From a virus, in the IMG/VR virus record IMGVR_UViG_3300029908_000131, positions 1 through 26,130 of that record: a stretch of 26,130 bases of DNA; one strand, written 5' to 3'. Below the pieces are notes generated by a model. It searched no databases, was not told the DNA's origin, and was given only the letters and a program-made list of their open reading frames with translations. Position numbers and translations under genes: made by a program. Below are positions 12,108-20,250 of the stretch, piece by piece (position 1 is the first letter of the stretch; every line of letters begins with the position of its first letter).

Positions 12108-13832
12108 TTAGTATTCTTCCAAATAAAATTTTATCAGACCTATAGCGATAGCACTGGCCACGCTACCGGTATTCACCCATAAGTATGGTTGCATTGCTGT
12201 TCCCGCCGCCGGTGCTTTTGCACTGTTGAAAGTTGTGTAACTGGTTATACTGGTTTTGGTGATCACCTCGAGGCATACATAAGTTGTAGTGGTATTCGGT
12301 GGTAAATAAGCCCCAACCCTATAAACATTATTAGCGTTTGGTTTTACACCTGTAAACACTTTTGTTGCAGTTCCTGATGAACCATTGAAGTAAATAGAAA
12401 GTGCCGTGTCTCCGGCATCCTTACCTACACCTACAGTATTTGTTAGTGCACTTGGATCGGCGCTTGCTGTAGGCACACCGCCGCTACCGGCCCAAAACCC
12501 AACAAAAACCCGCTGCGTGCTCAAGTAGGTGGGGAACCCGAAAGTAATTACCAGATCTCCACCGGCACAATAGGCGGCATTGCCGGTTAAAACACTTTCG
12601 GTAAAAGTATTTTCATACCAGGCTGCAGATATATTCGCTGTTGATGCGGTAGTTTGCTTCAGATAGTTGTAATTCGGTAACGCGTTTACAGCGTCATAGG
12701 CCTTTTGCACACTGGCAGTAGTAGTGATATTTGTAAAGTTGCTACTGAAAACACCATCTTCATAAAGGCCTGAGTGATACATTTCCACCCTACTAATTTG
12801 TTTTTCGGCAAATGACGGCTGCAAACGGTATTCATTGCCTACGCTTGGCACTATGTGAATTTCATCACGGCCGCCCATATTGTTTGCATACATCACTAAG
12901 TGGCCAGCGCTTGGCATACTTGGGCTCGTTGATGTGCTGATCATTAGGATGGAACTATCGGTAGGATTTCCGCTACCGGTAACTGTGTATATACCGGACA
13001 CGCCATAAGACCATATATTGGTTCCGGCAACAATATTTGTTACAGCTGAGGTGATGTAGCCTTTATTATACATGAAAGACCGCGTCACGATATCGAAACC
13101 TGTATCAATAAATGGTATGAGCTTTGTAGTATCTGCAGTTACTGTTACTGTACTTGTGCCAGAAACGCTCATACCATATCCTGGCTTGACAGATACAACG
13201 GCAGCTATCAGGTAATTTTGTGCCAACATTCTACTCCATATAGCTGCTGCAGTGTCGGCGATATTCACGTTTAAATTGTACCTGGTAGCAGCTGCCGTAT
13301 CACCGACAGCGTAACTAAATGCATAGTTGAGTAGCAACGTATTCACCCATCCCTGAAGCGTCACGGCGGTATCGTGCACAGCTACTGTAGTTGCGTAACC
13401 TTGGCTATTCAAGTAAGCATAAGTGACAAGGAAGGTAGATGTATCCCCGAATGTTAGAAACTTGAGTAAGCTCCAGTTTTTTATACTGTCTGCAGTATCT
13501 GCCAGTTGAGAAAGCGAAACATTATATTGAGCCAACGCAACCTGTTGCCACGCGGCACCATCATAATAAAAGAAATAACCGCCTTGAACTATCATTGTAC
13601 CGGTATCAATAGGACTCTCCGTTGAATCAAGATAGTCAGGATATAAAAATAGGCTCCAAACTGTTTTCGCTGCTGTGGTATCGGTACCGGTCTTTATAGC
13701 AACACTAGCCTGCACCAATCCATTAAAAAGACTTCTTGAGGTAGCGGTGCCCTGTCCCAGCGTTGGAATTGTATTTTGCCCGAATGATACTGAGCATGTA
13801 AGGAATAACAATATCGTTAAAAAATACCTCAT
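12108..13832 (-). CDS. Exported fibre-like protein, 574 aa
   Basis: 574 residues with an N-terminal signal peptide (MRYFLTILLFLTCSVSFGQ). FNGLVQASVAIKTGTDTTAA and IDTGTMIVQGGYFFYYDGAAW are shared with the 433-residue paralogue. Then comes a long Ala/Asp/Thr-rich part with helical repeats containing DTAA (VGDTAAATRYNLNVNIADTA), a middle beta region, and a C-terminal domain (GTATKVFTGVKPNANNVYRV, GAYLPPNTTTTYVCLEVITK) typical of beta-structured fibre ends. The Cys in the signal does not make a good lipobox. It overlaps the connector gene stop-to-start by four bases. Likely a tail or receptor-binding fibre or an exported adhesin; the signal peptide leaves both open. Confidence 0.8.
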   Translation of the reverse strand: MRYFLTILLFLTCSVSFGQNTIPTLGQGTATSRSLFNGLVQASVAIKTGTDTTAAKTVWSLFLYPDYLDSTESPIDTGTMIVQGGYFFYYDGAAWQQVALAQYNVSLSQLADTADSIKNWSLLKFLTFGDTSTFLVTYAYLNSQGYATTVAVHDTAVTLQGWVNTLLLNYAFSYAVGDTAAATRYNLNVNIADTAAAIWSRMLAQNYLIAAVVSVKPGYGMSVSGTSTVTVTADTTKLIPFIDTGFDIVTRSFMYNKGYITSAVTNIVAGTNIWSYGVSGIYTVTGSGNPTDSSILMISTSTSPSMPSAGHLVMYANNMGGRDEIHIVPSVGNEYRLQPSFAEKQISRVEMYHSGLYEDGVFSSNFTNITTTASVQKAYDAVNALPNYNYLKQTTASTANISAAWYENTFTESVLTGNAAYCAGGDLVITFGFPTYLSTQRVFVGFWAGSGGVPTASADPSALTNTVGVGKDAGDTALSIYFNGSSGTATKVFTGVKPNANNVYRVGAYLPPNTTTTYVCLEVITKTSITSYTTFNSAKAPAAGTAMQPYLWVNTGSVASAIAIGLIKFYLEEY

Positions 13833-14890
13833 ACTATTTCGTTATAGTTTATTACGACGGTGTTGCCATCTACGAAACCACCGCCAGCTGTATTGTCAAA
13901 AGTTCCGGCTGAGCTGTCGTAGGAGCAGATGAAAGGGTCGCTATTGTCAATTTGGATAGTTTGATTCACAATAAGGCCTATCAAGTGCGGAATTGTTAGC
14001 GTCATACCGGTTGGATACTGAAGCGGGATCTGCATGCCATTGCACATGGTATATTTCTGTGACGGATCAGGTGTTTCAACAATTTCCAGTATCAGCTGAC
14101 AAACTGCAGTCTGTGGAGCTTGTGAAGCGTAGCCCGGACCATCACCGCAACATCCACGACGTTCATTGCCGTATCCATATCCCCGGCCGTCAAACTGCCA
14201 AAGGTTGGGCCCGTTGGGACTTCTATCATCGTATAATCCTAAAATGATACCGCCTTTGCCCTCTTTATTTATCCCATCGTTCTTTTCTCTCGAGGGAAAC
14301 AAATTATAAGAGCCCTGTTCACCAATCCATTTCTTCATGCGGGCGATGAGCGGGTACAAACGTTGCTGGCACATTGTATCGATCTTGTATTCGATATCTT
14401 TACGGTCTGCAGTAGCGCTTCCCTGTCCATCACTGCTTAATGTCTTGGGATTATTCTGCATCTGGCCTTGCGCTGTTGAACGTGTCCAGGATGGAATGAT
14501 CGCGCATATGTCTACTGCCTCAGCAATTATTTTCCACAAAAACCGGTTCCAAAGGTTCTGATAATTGCCAGGGCACATTTCAATGGCATTTACCATCATT
14601 CCTATTTGAAGATCTCCAGAGCCGATAGGGTTTTTCCCTGCGGCAGCTAAAGAAGTATTGATGCTTGCTAGAAGAGCTGTCTGGTTACCCGAGTTAACAA
14701 CGACGTTCTTTTTATTGATGAAATCCTCATAAAAAGCATCACTGATTGCCGGCACGATGTAACGCTCTTCAGCTACTTCAATACTGTTCATCAGATATCT
14801 TATATCTGCGTTTTCATCTACTACTGCCTTTGCTAAAACCTCGTCGATGGTGATGAGTACCGGACGGGTCAACCTGTTAATCCTGTACAT
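13829..14890 (-). CDS. Head-tail connector candidate
   Basis: 353 residues from the ATG at 14890. A longer frame to 15004 exists, but its extra 38 residues lie inside the portal gene and look like shadow sequence (many Ser, Gln, Arg). The real start is MYRINRLTRPVLITIDEVLA, overlapping the portal stop by 14 bases. The N-terminal ~200 residues are helical; a Gly/Cys-rich loop (RGYGYGNERRGCCGDGPGYA) splits them from a beta-rich C-terminus (TGMTLTIPHLIGLIVNQTIQ). Its position right after the portal points to a head-tail adaptor. From memory it resembles DUF6712-type Bacteroidota phage proteins; that assignment is tentative. Confidence 0.65.
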   Translation of the reverse strand: MYRINRLTRPVLITIDEVLAKAVVDENADIRYLMNSIEVAEERYIVPAISDAFYEDFINKKNVVVNSGNQTALLASINTSLAAAGKNPIGSGDLQIGMMVNAIEMCPGNYQNLWNRFLWKIIAEAVDICAIIPSWTRSTAQGQMQNNPKTLSSDGQGSATADRKDIEYKIDTMCQQRLYPLIARMKKWIGEQGSYNLFPSREKNDGINKEGKGGIILGLYDDRSPNGPNLWQFDGRGYGYGNERRGCCGDGPGYASQAPQTAVCQLILEIVETPDPSQKYTMCNGMQIPLQYPTGMTLTIPHLIGLIVNQTIQIDNSDPFICSYDSSAGTFDNTAGGGFVDGNTVVINYNEIV

Positions 14891-16292
14891 CGTCGTTTGA
14901 TTTTGGCGTATTAGATGGCGCTGGCGCTCCGCCGGTGCCGATAAATGCACTTCCTTTTTCCCCGCCGATTGGCTTTTGATCGATGATCTCACGACCTTCG
15001 TCAACGGTAAGAATATTATTTACATTGATGTCCCCTAGGAACGACACCGGCTGTATAGCCTTAAGGCCTATTTCCATCCCGCTCCAGCTCGTACCCATCC
15101 ACTCGTCACATATCATCATCAACTGTTTCAAAAACTTGTCAATCATTGATTGCTGCTCGGGCATTATCACAGTATTGTTTGCTATATCAAACACCGAACG
15201 AATGTATGCGCTGTTACCCTGGCCAAGGCTTTTCTGTTCACTACCACCTATCAGCAGTTTATTCCATTGATTGGACATGAAGATCTTCTCTGCGTTATGC
15301 TTATCTCCTTCTATGAAGCTGCTATCTTGCTGTTTTGTGAATTCCTTTACTTCCACGCCATCAGCGAGACCGCTTTCACTGGAGAGAATCACCCAGCGGC
15401 CACGCTTACCATCACCAGAGTGCTGGTAGATAATATCTCGGCCTACCTTCTGAGCCTCTTCAGGTGTCATGGCACCTTTTACAACAATCACCCCACCAAT
15501 GACAAGATTGTTATCGAAGTTGTCAATGTTATAACGGGTGTTTTTATACTCCAGAACTTGCTGTGCCAGGCTACCGATATTGGATGGCATGCCGTAATAT
15601 TCGTACCCGGGCATTTTGTTCTTTAAATGGAAAATGGTATGTTCATTGCCATTATCATCTATAGCCCAAGTATTATCAAGGGAATTGGGAGACCAAATAG
15701 GAATTTCTTCAGTTTTATTGAGATTCAAACCCCACATGCCCAGTTTACGGAAATATTTAGAGATATAAACTGTATTGCAGATATCGTCATCATCCGGACA
15801 GGATAATCGGCAGTCCATATAGTCACGTAAGTAAACCCGAACCGTCTTTTTACCGCCAACTTTCACCCGTACAACTTGTATATAACTATTGCCTGAGGTG
15901 AACTTGTGGCCGAAAGCGCCATGAATTATATCGTTGAGCGTATCCTGCTTCCTGTTGATGCATGCGGACCAGTCTGTAAACTGTTTATCTTCTTTATTAT
16001 CCTTAAAGAAAACACCTTTACCCAGGCAATACCGGGCTTTACTTGATACACATGAATTGGTAGTAGGAGAAAGTAAGCTGGCTTCTGTGAGTAATTGGGA
16101 GAAATTGTCTGCAGGGTTTAAAAACGGAACGTAGCGCTTACCTTTTAAAGAAACAAAAATATTAGAGTTGAACTCGATGGGAATCGGGTTCTTTGGATCT
16201 AAGGTAATAGAATTGTTAATGGCTCCTGTGGTAGCCTTAGCTTTAGGTGCATCGCCTTCTTGAGGCTTTTTTTTGCTATTGGGTTGTGCCAT
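14877..16292 (-). CDS. Phage portal protein
   Basis: 471 residues with the HK97/SPP1-type portal pattern: a flexible N-terminus, NSCVSSKARYCLGKGV, then FTSGNSYIQVVRVKVGGKKT, MPSNIGSLAQQVLEYKNTRY, GGVIVVKGAMTPEEAQKVGR, LGQGNSAYIRSVFDIANNTV and a helical clip and stem region (IDKFLKQLMMICDEW). The C-terminus is Gly/Pro-rich and disordered. In the family, twelve copies form the ring through which DNA enters the head and to which the tail docks. It lies between the connector candidate and a 95-residue gene, with the major capsid gene two genes upstream in transcription. The head genes precede it, which is unlike the usual terminase-portal-protease-capsid order. Confidence 0.88.
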   Translation of the reverse strand: MAQPNSKKKPQEGDAPKAKATTGAINNSITLDPKNPIPIEFNSNIFVSLKGKRYVPFLNPADNFSQLLTEASLLSPTTNSCVSSKARYCLGKGVFFKDNKEDKQFTDWSACINRKQDTLNDIIHGAFGHKFTSGNSYIQVVRVKVGGKKTVRVYLRDYMDCRLSCPDDDDICNTVYISKYFRKLGMWGLNLNKTEEIPIWSPNSLDNTWAIDDNGNEHTIFHLKNKMPGYEYYGMPSNIGSLAQQVLEYKNTRYNIDNFDNNLVIGGVIVVKGAMTPEEAQKVGRDIIYQHSGDGKRGRWVILSSESGLADGVEVKEFTKQQDSSFIEGDKHNAEKIFMSNQWNKLLIGGSEQKSLGQGNSAYIRSVFDIANNTVIMPEQQSMIDKFLKQLMMICDEWMGTSWSGMEIGLKAIQPVSFLGDINVNNILTVDEGREIIDQKPIGGEKGSAFIGTGGAPAPSNTPKSNDDVQD

Positions 16293-16296
16293 TTCA

Positions 16297-16584
16297 TTAT
16301 TGCTCTTCTACGTTTTGATTAGTCTCTTCAGCCAATATCACAGGTTCAGATTTGCTTTCTACTTCAGACACAGGATGGTTTTGTAGAAACAATTCTTCCT
16401 TATAAGCCTTGATCTGGTCTGGAGTTGGAAGCTCTTCGAAAACTCGTGCAAGGTTCTTATCATACTGCGCCATTTCTGCAAGCAAATGAAGATCTTTCCT
16501 GTCCCCAAGGGGAAGTCCACTACCGTTAAAACCGACGATAGTGGACTTGAATTCTTCTTTTATATTAAGGTTTATCACCTCCAT
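16297..16584 (-). CDS. Small acidic protein between tail-tube candidate and portal, 95 aa
   Basis: 95 residues, very acidic (the C-terminal ~30 are Glu/Ser/Val-rich: VSEVESKSEPVILAEETNQN) with an N-terminal helical part (DLHLLAEMAQYDKNLARVFE). No recognised family. It sits four bases upstream of the portal start. An acidic tail in this place could be a tail-assembly chaperone or scaffolding helper. That is inferred from charge and context only. Confidence 0.6.
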   Translation of the reverse strand: MEVINLNIKEEFKSTIVGFNGSGLPLGDRKDLHLLAEMAQYDKNLARVFEELPTPDQIKAYKEELFLQNHPVSEVESKSEPVILAEETNQNVEEQ

Positions 16585-16593
16585 AATAGCTCA

Positions 16594-17190
16594 TTAAACT
16601 GTTTCAACCAGTGCAAGTATCGCAGAGAGCCCACCGGTAAACTGGATAGCTTTACGATTGTAATCACCCTTTATTACAAGGTTCACGCCGTTCTCATCAT
16701 CGAGGGCTTTGCCAGTTTCTTCTGACGAACCATCCATGAGCATTCTCCATACACCTGGTATCGGGTTAGCATTGATAACACCTTCTCCCACTATGGTAAT
16801 AGTGCCGTTGAAATCTTCGATCACCAAACCAACAGAGGCGCATGTGCTCGTTGCTTGTATGTTGGCTATATACCCTGTAAGATCACTGCTTATCTGTGGT
16901 AGGAAACATGAAAACTCATGAGTCCATTTATTGGCCGAATTCTTCATTGAATGCGTAGCCTTATAGCTTGCCGACAGGTAATAAAAATTGATCGGATAAA
17001 AACCGGAGCCGCCGACCAACGTCGCACCGGTTGAAAGAGCCACAGCGGTATAAGGTGGCAACGGATCAGCAGCCGTAGCTGAAGCCTGTGTCCAGGTGAA
17101 ATCCGCTGGATCGAATAACCACGCCCTGGAGACACCACCGGAATTGGCGTTACATGAGGCATTATGTTTGGCGAGTGTTATACTTAGCAT
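16594..17190 (-). CDS. Tail-tube/major tail protein candidate
   Basis: 198 residues. The first half is beta-rich (MLSITLAKHNASCNANSGGV, then FYPINFYYLSASYKATHSMK) and the second half carries a GEGVINANPIPGVWRMLMDG loop and NGVNLVIKGDYNRKAIQFTG, a strand-rich pattern like tail-tube subunits. No catalytic motif. It sits between the major capsid gene and the small acidic protein, which suits a tube or head-completion protein. Alternatives are a head-tail joining protein or a second decoration protein. Confidence 0.55.
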   Translation of the reverse strand: MLSITLAKHNASCNANSGGVSRAWLFDPADFTWTQASATAADPLPPYTAVALSTGATLVGGSGFYPINFYYLSASYKATHSMKNSANKWTHEFSCFLPQISSDLTGYIANIQATSTCASVGLVIEDFNGTITIVGEGVINANPIPGVWRMLMDGSSEETGKALDDENGVNLVIKGDYNRKAIQFTGGLSAILALVETV

Positions 17191-17221
17191 AGTAGAAAGC
17201 TTTTATCTATTAAAAAATGGG

Positions 17222-18304
17222 TTATTCGCCGTAAGTAGGCAGGTTAGTCATACTTAATACCACGTGCTGAGGTGCGATGATCTCAGTACCTGCTACCAGG
17301 TCCATTCTTACTTTCCACTTGCGATCATAGTAGTCGTAGTAAACCTCAAATGCCTGATCCAACAGCGGACCACCGCCGTAGCTCTTATCTGTACCGAAAC
17401 AGAAGTTCTTGCGGATTGTAAGCACACCTGCATGCGCTTCAGTTGGCGTACCGGAAATTTTATTCAGCTTACGCAGGATTGGGTTCCATGCGCGGTTAAC
17501 GAATATTGGTATGCCTTCAAAACTTAACACAGGAACACCGTTCTGTATATAGTCTATGGCTTTTACTGTTTCAACACCAGCTGCTGTCAGGTAACGAGCA
17601 TAGGCATGTGCCCATTTATAATCGATATAATATGCGAGGTCGAGATCTTCCATACCAAGCATTATATCGTTCTGAGCGTCAAACATCGCCTTCAGAGAAT
17701 TGTAGGCCGTTGTAGGATCCATTTCACCTGATGGCAGAGCAGCCAGAGCTGTTGACTGTGTAGCCGGGATAGTGCCTAGGTTGATATAGTTCGCCATCTT
17801 TTTGAACACACCATCGTACTTATTCCAGCTCACAGGGCCTATGATAGGATCTGCGACATCATCATCCTGACGGTTAACATCACCGAAATAGGAGTTCGTC
17901 ATGATATCTTTCCAGATGATCTTTTTGAACCTGTTTACGATGAATTCCAGGAACTCAGGCGCTGTGCTGCGGAAATCCCTGAAGTCACCGGCGTAGAATT
18001 CCTCAAAGCACTGAGAAGTAGCGCCGTACAGTTCTGCAACAGTCAAAAGACGGTTATCTGAGGTGCCTATCTGTGTCCAGTTTGTTTTACACGAGCGATC
18101 CTTACGCTGGAGGACAGAAGTATTGGTGAATACATCTATCATACGCTGACCGCGCGCGAGGCTGACCTCGGGGAATATTGTGAAGTCCTCAAACATGCCG
18201 GTGTATGCCCCGTTGTAGTCGGGTGTCAGATCGGCAAATGCCGGTTGCATAATGAGCTTGTAGAATGCGCCCGGGTTAAGTACTAAATTCTCCATTTTTA
18301 CCAT
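17222..18304 (-). CDS. Major capsid protein candidate
   Basis: 360 residues with no transmembrane or enzymatic motif. The N-terminal part (FEDFTIFPEVSLARGQRMID) is followed by long alternating strand/helix regions (DPTTAYNSLKAMFDAQNDIM, YIQNGVPVLSFEGIPIFVNR) and ends LDQAFEVYYDYYDRKWKVRM, a pattern seen in HK97-fold capsid proteins of Bacteroidota phages. It follows the ClpP-type protease and a small decoration candidate, the usual company of a major capsid gene. The assignment rests on context plus fold-like pattern, not on a short motif. An alternative start at Met4 (MENLVLNPGAF) is possible. Confidence 0.75.
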   Translation of the reverse strand: MVKMENLVLNPGAFYKLIMQPAFADLTPDYNGAYTGMFEDFTIFPEVSLARGQRMIDVFTNTSVLQRKDRSCKTNWTQIGTSDNRLLTVAELYGATSQCFEEFYAGDFRDFRSTAPEFLEFIVNRFKKIIWKDIMTNSYFGDVNRQDDDVADPIIGPVSWNKYDGVFKKMANYINLGTIPATQSTALAALPSGEMDPTTAYNSLKAMFDAQNDIMLGMEDLDLAYYIDYKWAHAYARYLTAAGVETVKAIDYIQNGVPVLSFEGIPIFVNRAWNPILRKLNKISGTPTEAHAGVLTIRKNFCFGTDKSYGGGPLLDQAFEVYYDYYDRKWKVRMDLVAGTEIIAPQHVVLSMTNLPTYGE

Positions 18305-18343
18305 TGCTGTGTATTTAAAGAGTTGTAAATGATTTTTAGGTGA

Positions 18344-18736
18344 TTATCCGTTTTGCTGGTTTACGTAATACAAATTGCCAGTGGCAGGCGATGTAGAGCC
18401 TACGCTGTAAGCGCTCAGGTCACCGAGTAAGCCGTTTGTTGATACGACCGTAGTAGTGATTGTATAACCTTCAATTGGATTCAGGCTTGATGTATCAAAT
18501 GTGATAGCGCCGCCGGAGCCAGTAGTTGTAATAGCCTGGTAAAGCTGACCGCCTTGCGAGTCAGTAATATGCACATGCACCAAGCGCAAGCCATCCCCGC
18601 CAGGATATGTCGTATTGTCTGTTACGACAATCGTCTTAGCGGAAGGATTGTAAACATATCCTACTGATGGGGTGAAACCACTTGCTGATGTTATTGCGAA
18701 GAGGTTTAAAAAGCCCGTATTTTTTATCGCATTCAT
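18344..18736 (-). CDS. Head decoration protein candidate
   Basis: 130 residues, almost entirely beta (VGYVYNPSAKTIVVTDNTTY, then LRLVHVHITDSQGGQLYQAI and GYTITTTVVSTNGLLGDLSA), rich in Ser, Thr and Gly, no Cys. It resembles a small Ig-like beta-sandwich. Located between the protease/scaffold gene and the major capsid gene, where decoration or stabilising proteins are commonly encoded. No named family recognised. Confidence 0.6.
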   Translation of the reverse strand: MNAIKNTGFLNLFAITSASGFTPSVGYVYNPSAKTIVVTDNTTYPGGDGLRLVHVHITDSQGGQLYQAITTTGSGGAITFDTSSLNPIEGYTITTTVVSTNGLLGDLSAYSVGSTSPATGNLYYVNQQNG

Positions 18737-18767
18737 GATTTTGCGTTTTTATTTTGAGTAAAAAATA

Positions 18768-19958
18768 TTAGTCTTGGTGAATGTTCCAGGTGATGCCTTC
18801 TGTGTCTGCGATGTCTTCCTTATCAGCTTCATTTTTACCGGCGCCGTTTTTAGTTTTGCGTATACTAGACGTACCAAGCTTGTCAGCAACATCGTTTTTC
18901 AACTTCTCCAGATCTGTTTTATTAACCAGATCCTTTGTCGAATTAGTAATAGCTTCTGTGATATTGGTGGGAACGGTCTTCATCGCTTCCTTAACCGCAT
19001 TGTTTACTGCAGTTGTGAAAGCATCTCCTTTGAGGCCTTCTGCAATACCGTTGGTAATGCCCGTAGTGATCTCACTTTCCAATTCCTCAATCGAGGTATT
19101 GATGCCATTTGTGAGGGCGGTTTCAAAATCAGCAAGGTTTATGGTCCCTACTTTGTCGTCCTTTATAAGGCCTGCGTTCTTTAACGCTTCTTTTACGGAG
19201 TTGGCAACTGTTTCGCCAATTTTTTTCAGCTTCATATCTGATTTATTTTTAGGAGACTTGATTGAATTGTTGATTGTGTTGAGGATGGCTTTATTTTGAA
19301 AAAACCATTTATCGGCACGAATAGCATTCTTAATAGCGTTATCCGGCCCGCCGATACAGTCCTCGGGAATGATACCGAGCTTAGCCATATCGGAAGGCTG
19401 CCACCAAGTTTCGGCGTTCATCCATGTTGAAATTGTTTCCTTAGGCTTACTAAAACAGTTCGCGTATAGGTCACGTGCAGCATTATTGAACTTGCGAATA
19501 GAGTTGGCATAAGACTCAATCTCCTCAACTGATCCATAAACACCACCCGATGCATTATGGATCATTACAAAACAGTTTTCGCTGAGATGCATATTTTCCG
19601 GCTTGCCGGCACGCAAAGGAGAAATAAGCGGATAAGTAGCAGCACTGGCAACGATTCCCGTCCCGTATGTATGCCAGTTTTTACCATTGGATATTCCATC
19701 GGTAATGAAATCATGCATGGCAAACGCATCTGCCATCATACCACCGCCTGCGTTAATGTAAATGTTAATGCGTTTAGCATCGGTAGAATTCATTGACTCA
19801 CGAAGCGACTTGAAAGAAACGCTGGTATCATCGCCGAACCAATCCCTGTAAATCTCCTGTGTTGCGGCATCTACAATATCACCCTCTATGAAAACATCGA
19901 GAACGTCATCATTGGACTGGTTCTTAATTGAGGAAATATTAAACACTGGCAGCTTCAT
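18768..19958 (-). CDS. ClpP-type prohead protease fused to scaffold-like tail
   Basis: 396 residues. Residues ~20-190 are a ClpP/S14-type fold: DVFIEGDIVD, RINIYINAGGGMMADAFAMH, TGIVASAATYPL with nucleophile Ser105, and FVMIHNASGGV with His134. A third catalytic acid lies further on but I cannot fix it. After a linker (KSPKNKSDMKLKKIG) comes a long amphipathic helical part (~240-370, NSVKEALKNAGLIKDDKVGT and ITTGITNGIAEGLKGDAFTT) that looks like a scaffold. In such phage proteins the protease trims the scaffold and capsid inside the prohead. It lies upstream of the decoration and capsid genes. Confidence 0.85.
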   Translation of the reverse strand: MKLPVFNISSIKNQSNDDVLDVFIEGDIVDAATQEIYRDWFGDDTSVSFKSLRESMNSTDAKRINIYINAGGGMMADAFAMHDFITDGISNGKNWHTYGTGIVASAATYPLISPLRAGKPENMHLSENCFVMIHNASGGVYGSVEEIESYANSIRKFNNAARDLYANCFSKPKETISTWMNAETWWQPSDMAKLGIIPEDCIGGPDNAIKNAIRADKWFFQNKAILNTINNSIKSPKNKSDMKLKKIGETVANSVKEALKNAGLIKDDKVGTINLADFETALTNGINTSIEELESEITTGITNGIAEGLKGDAFTTAVNNAVKEAMKTVPTNITEAITNSTKDLVNKTDLEKLKNDVADKLGTSSIRKTKNGAGKNEADKEDIADTEGITWNIHQD

Positions 19959-20019
19959 GCACCAAATGTCTAATCATTTTGATTTATAACGAATCAATTT
20001 GATTTAAAGTGTTAGGGGG

Positions 20020-20250
20020 CTATTTAACACTTTCACATTCACACTTTTTTGCTCTGTCGAATACAGACTCACGTTTTATATCCAAAACAGTAGCTATTTG
20101 GGCATAGCTTTTGCCGTTGGCTCTTTCTATGCAAACGTAGGCCTGTACCTTATCCACGCGGGCTATTTTGCAGAATTTTTCGAAGTCCACAAGCGCGATG
20201 TCTATCAGCTTTTTATCCAGTTCCTTTAACTTGTCTTTAGATATTGCCAT
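20020..20250 (-). CDS. Small HTH-type protein, 76 aa
   Basis: 76 residues, helical and basic, with two Cys near the end. VCIERANGKSYAQIATVLDI followed by KRESVFDRAKKC reads as a helix-turn-helix (GKSYAQIATVLDI as first helix, RESVFDRAKK as recognition helix). Its ATG overlaps the TAA of the tape-measure gene (TAATG), so it is translationally coupled to it. A DNA-binding protein between tape measure and protease is unusual. It could be a small terminase-like subunit or a late regulator; neither is proven. Confidence 0.65.
   Translation of the reverse strand: MAISKDKLKELDKKLIDIALVDFEKFCKIARVDKVQAYVCIERANGKSYAQIATVLDIKRESVFDRAKKCECESVK

Noticed and set aside
14891-15004. Upstream 38-residue extension of the connector gene
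   Set aside because: It lies wholly inside the portal gene and its Ser/Gln/Arg-rich sequence looks like shadow translation; the Met at 14890 gives a natural start.
18774-19299. Plus-strand frames of 136 and 172 residues over the protease gene
   Set aside because: Antisense to a protein with clear ClpP-like motifs; they are hydrophobic shadow frames with no start context.
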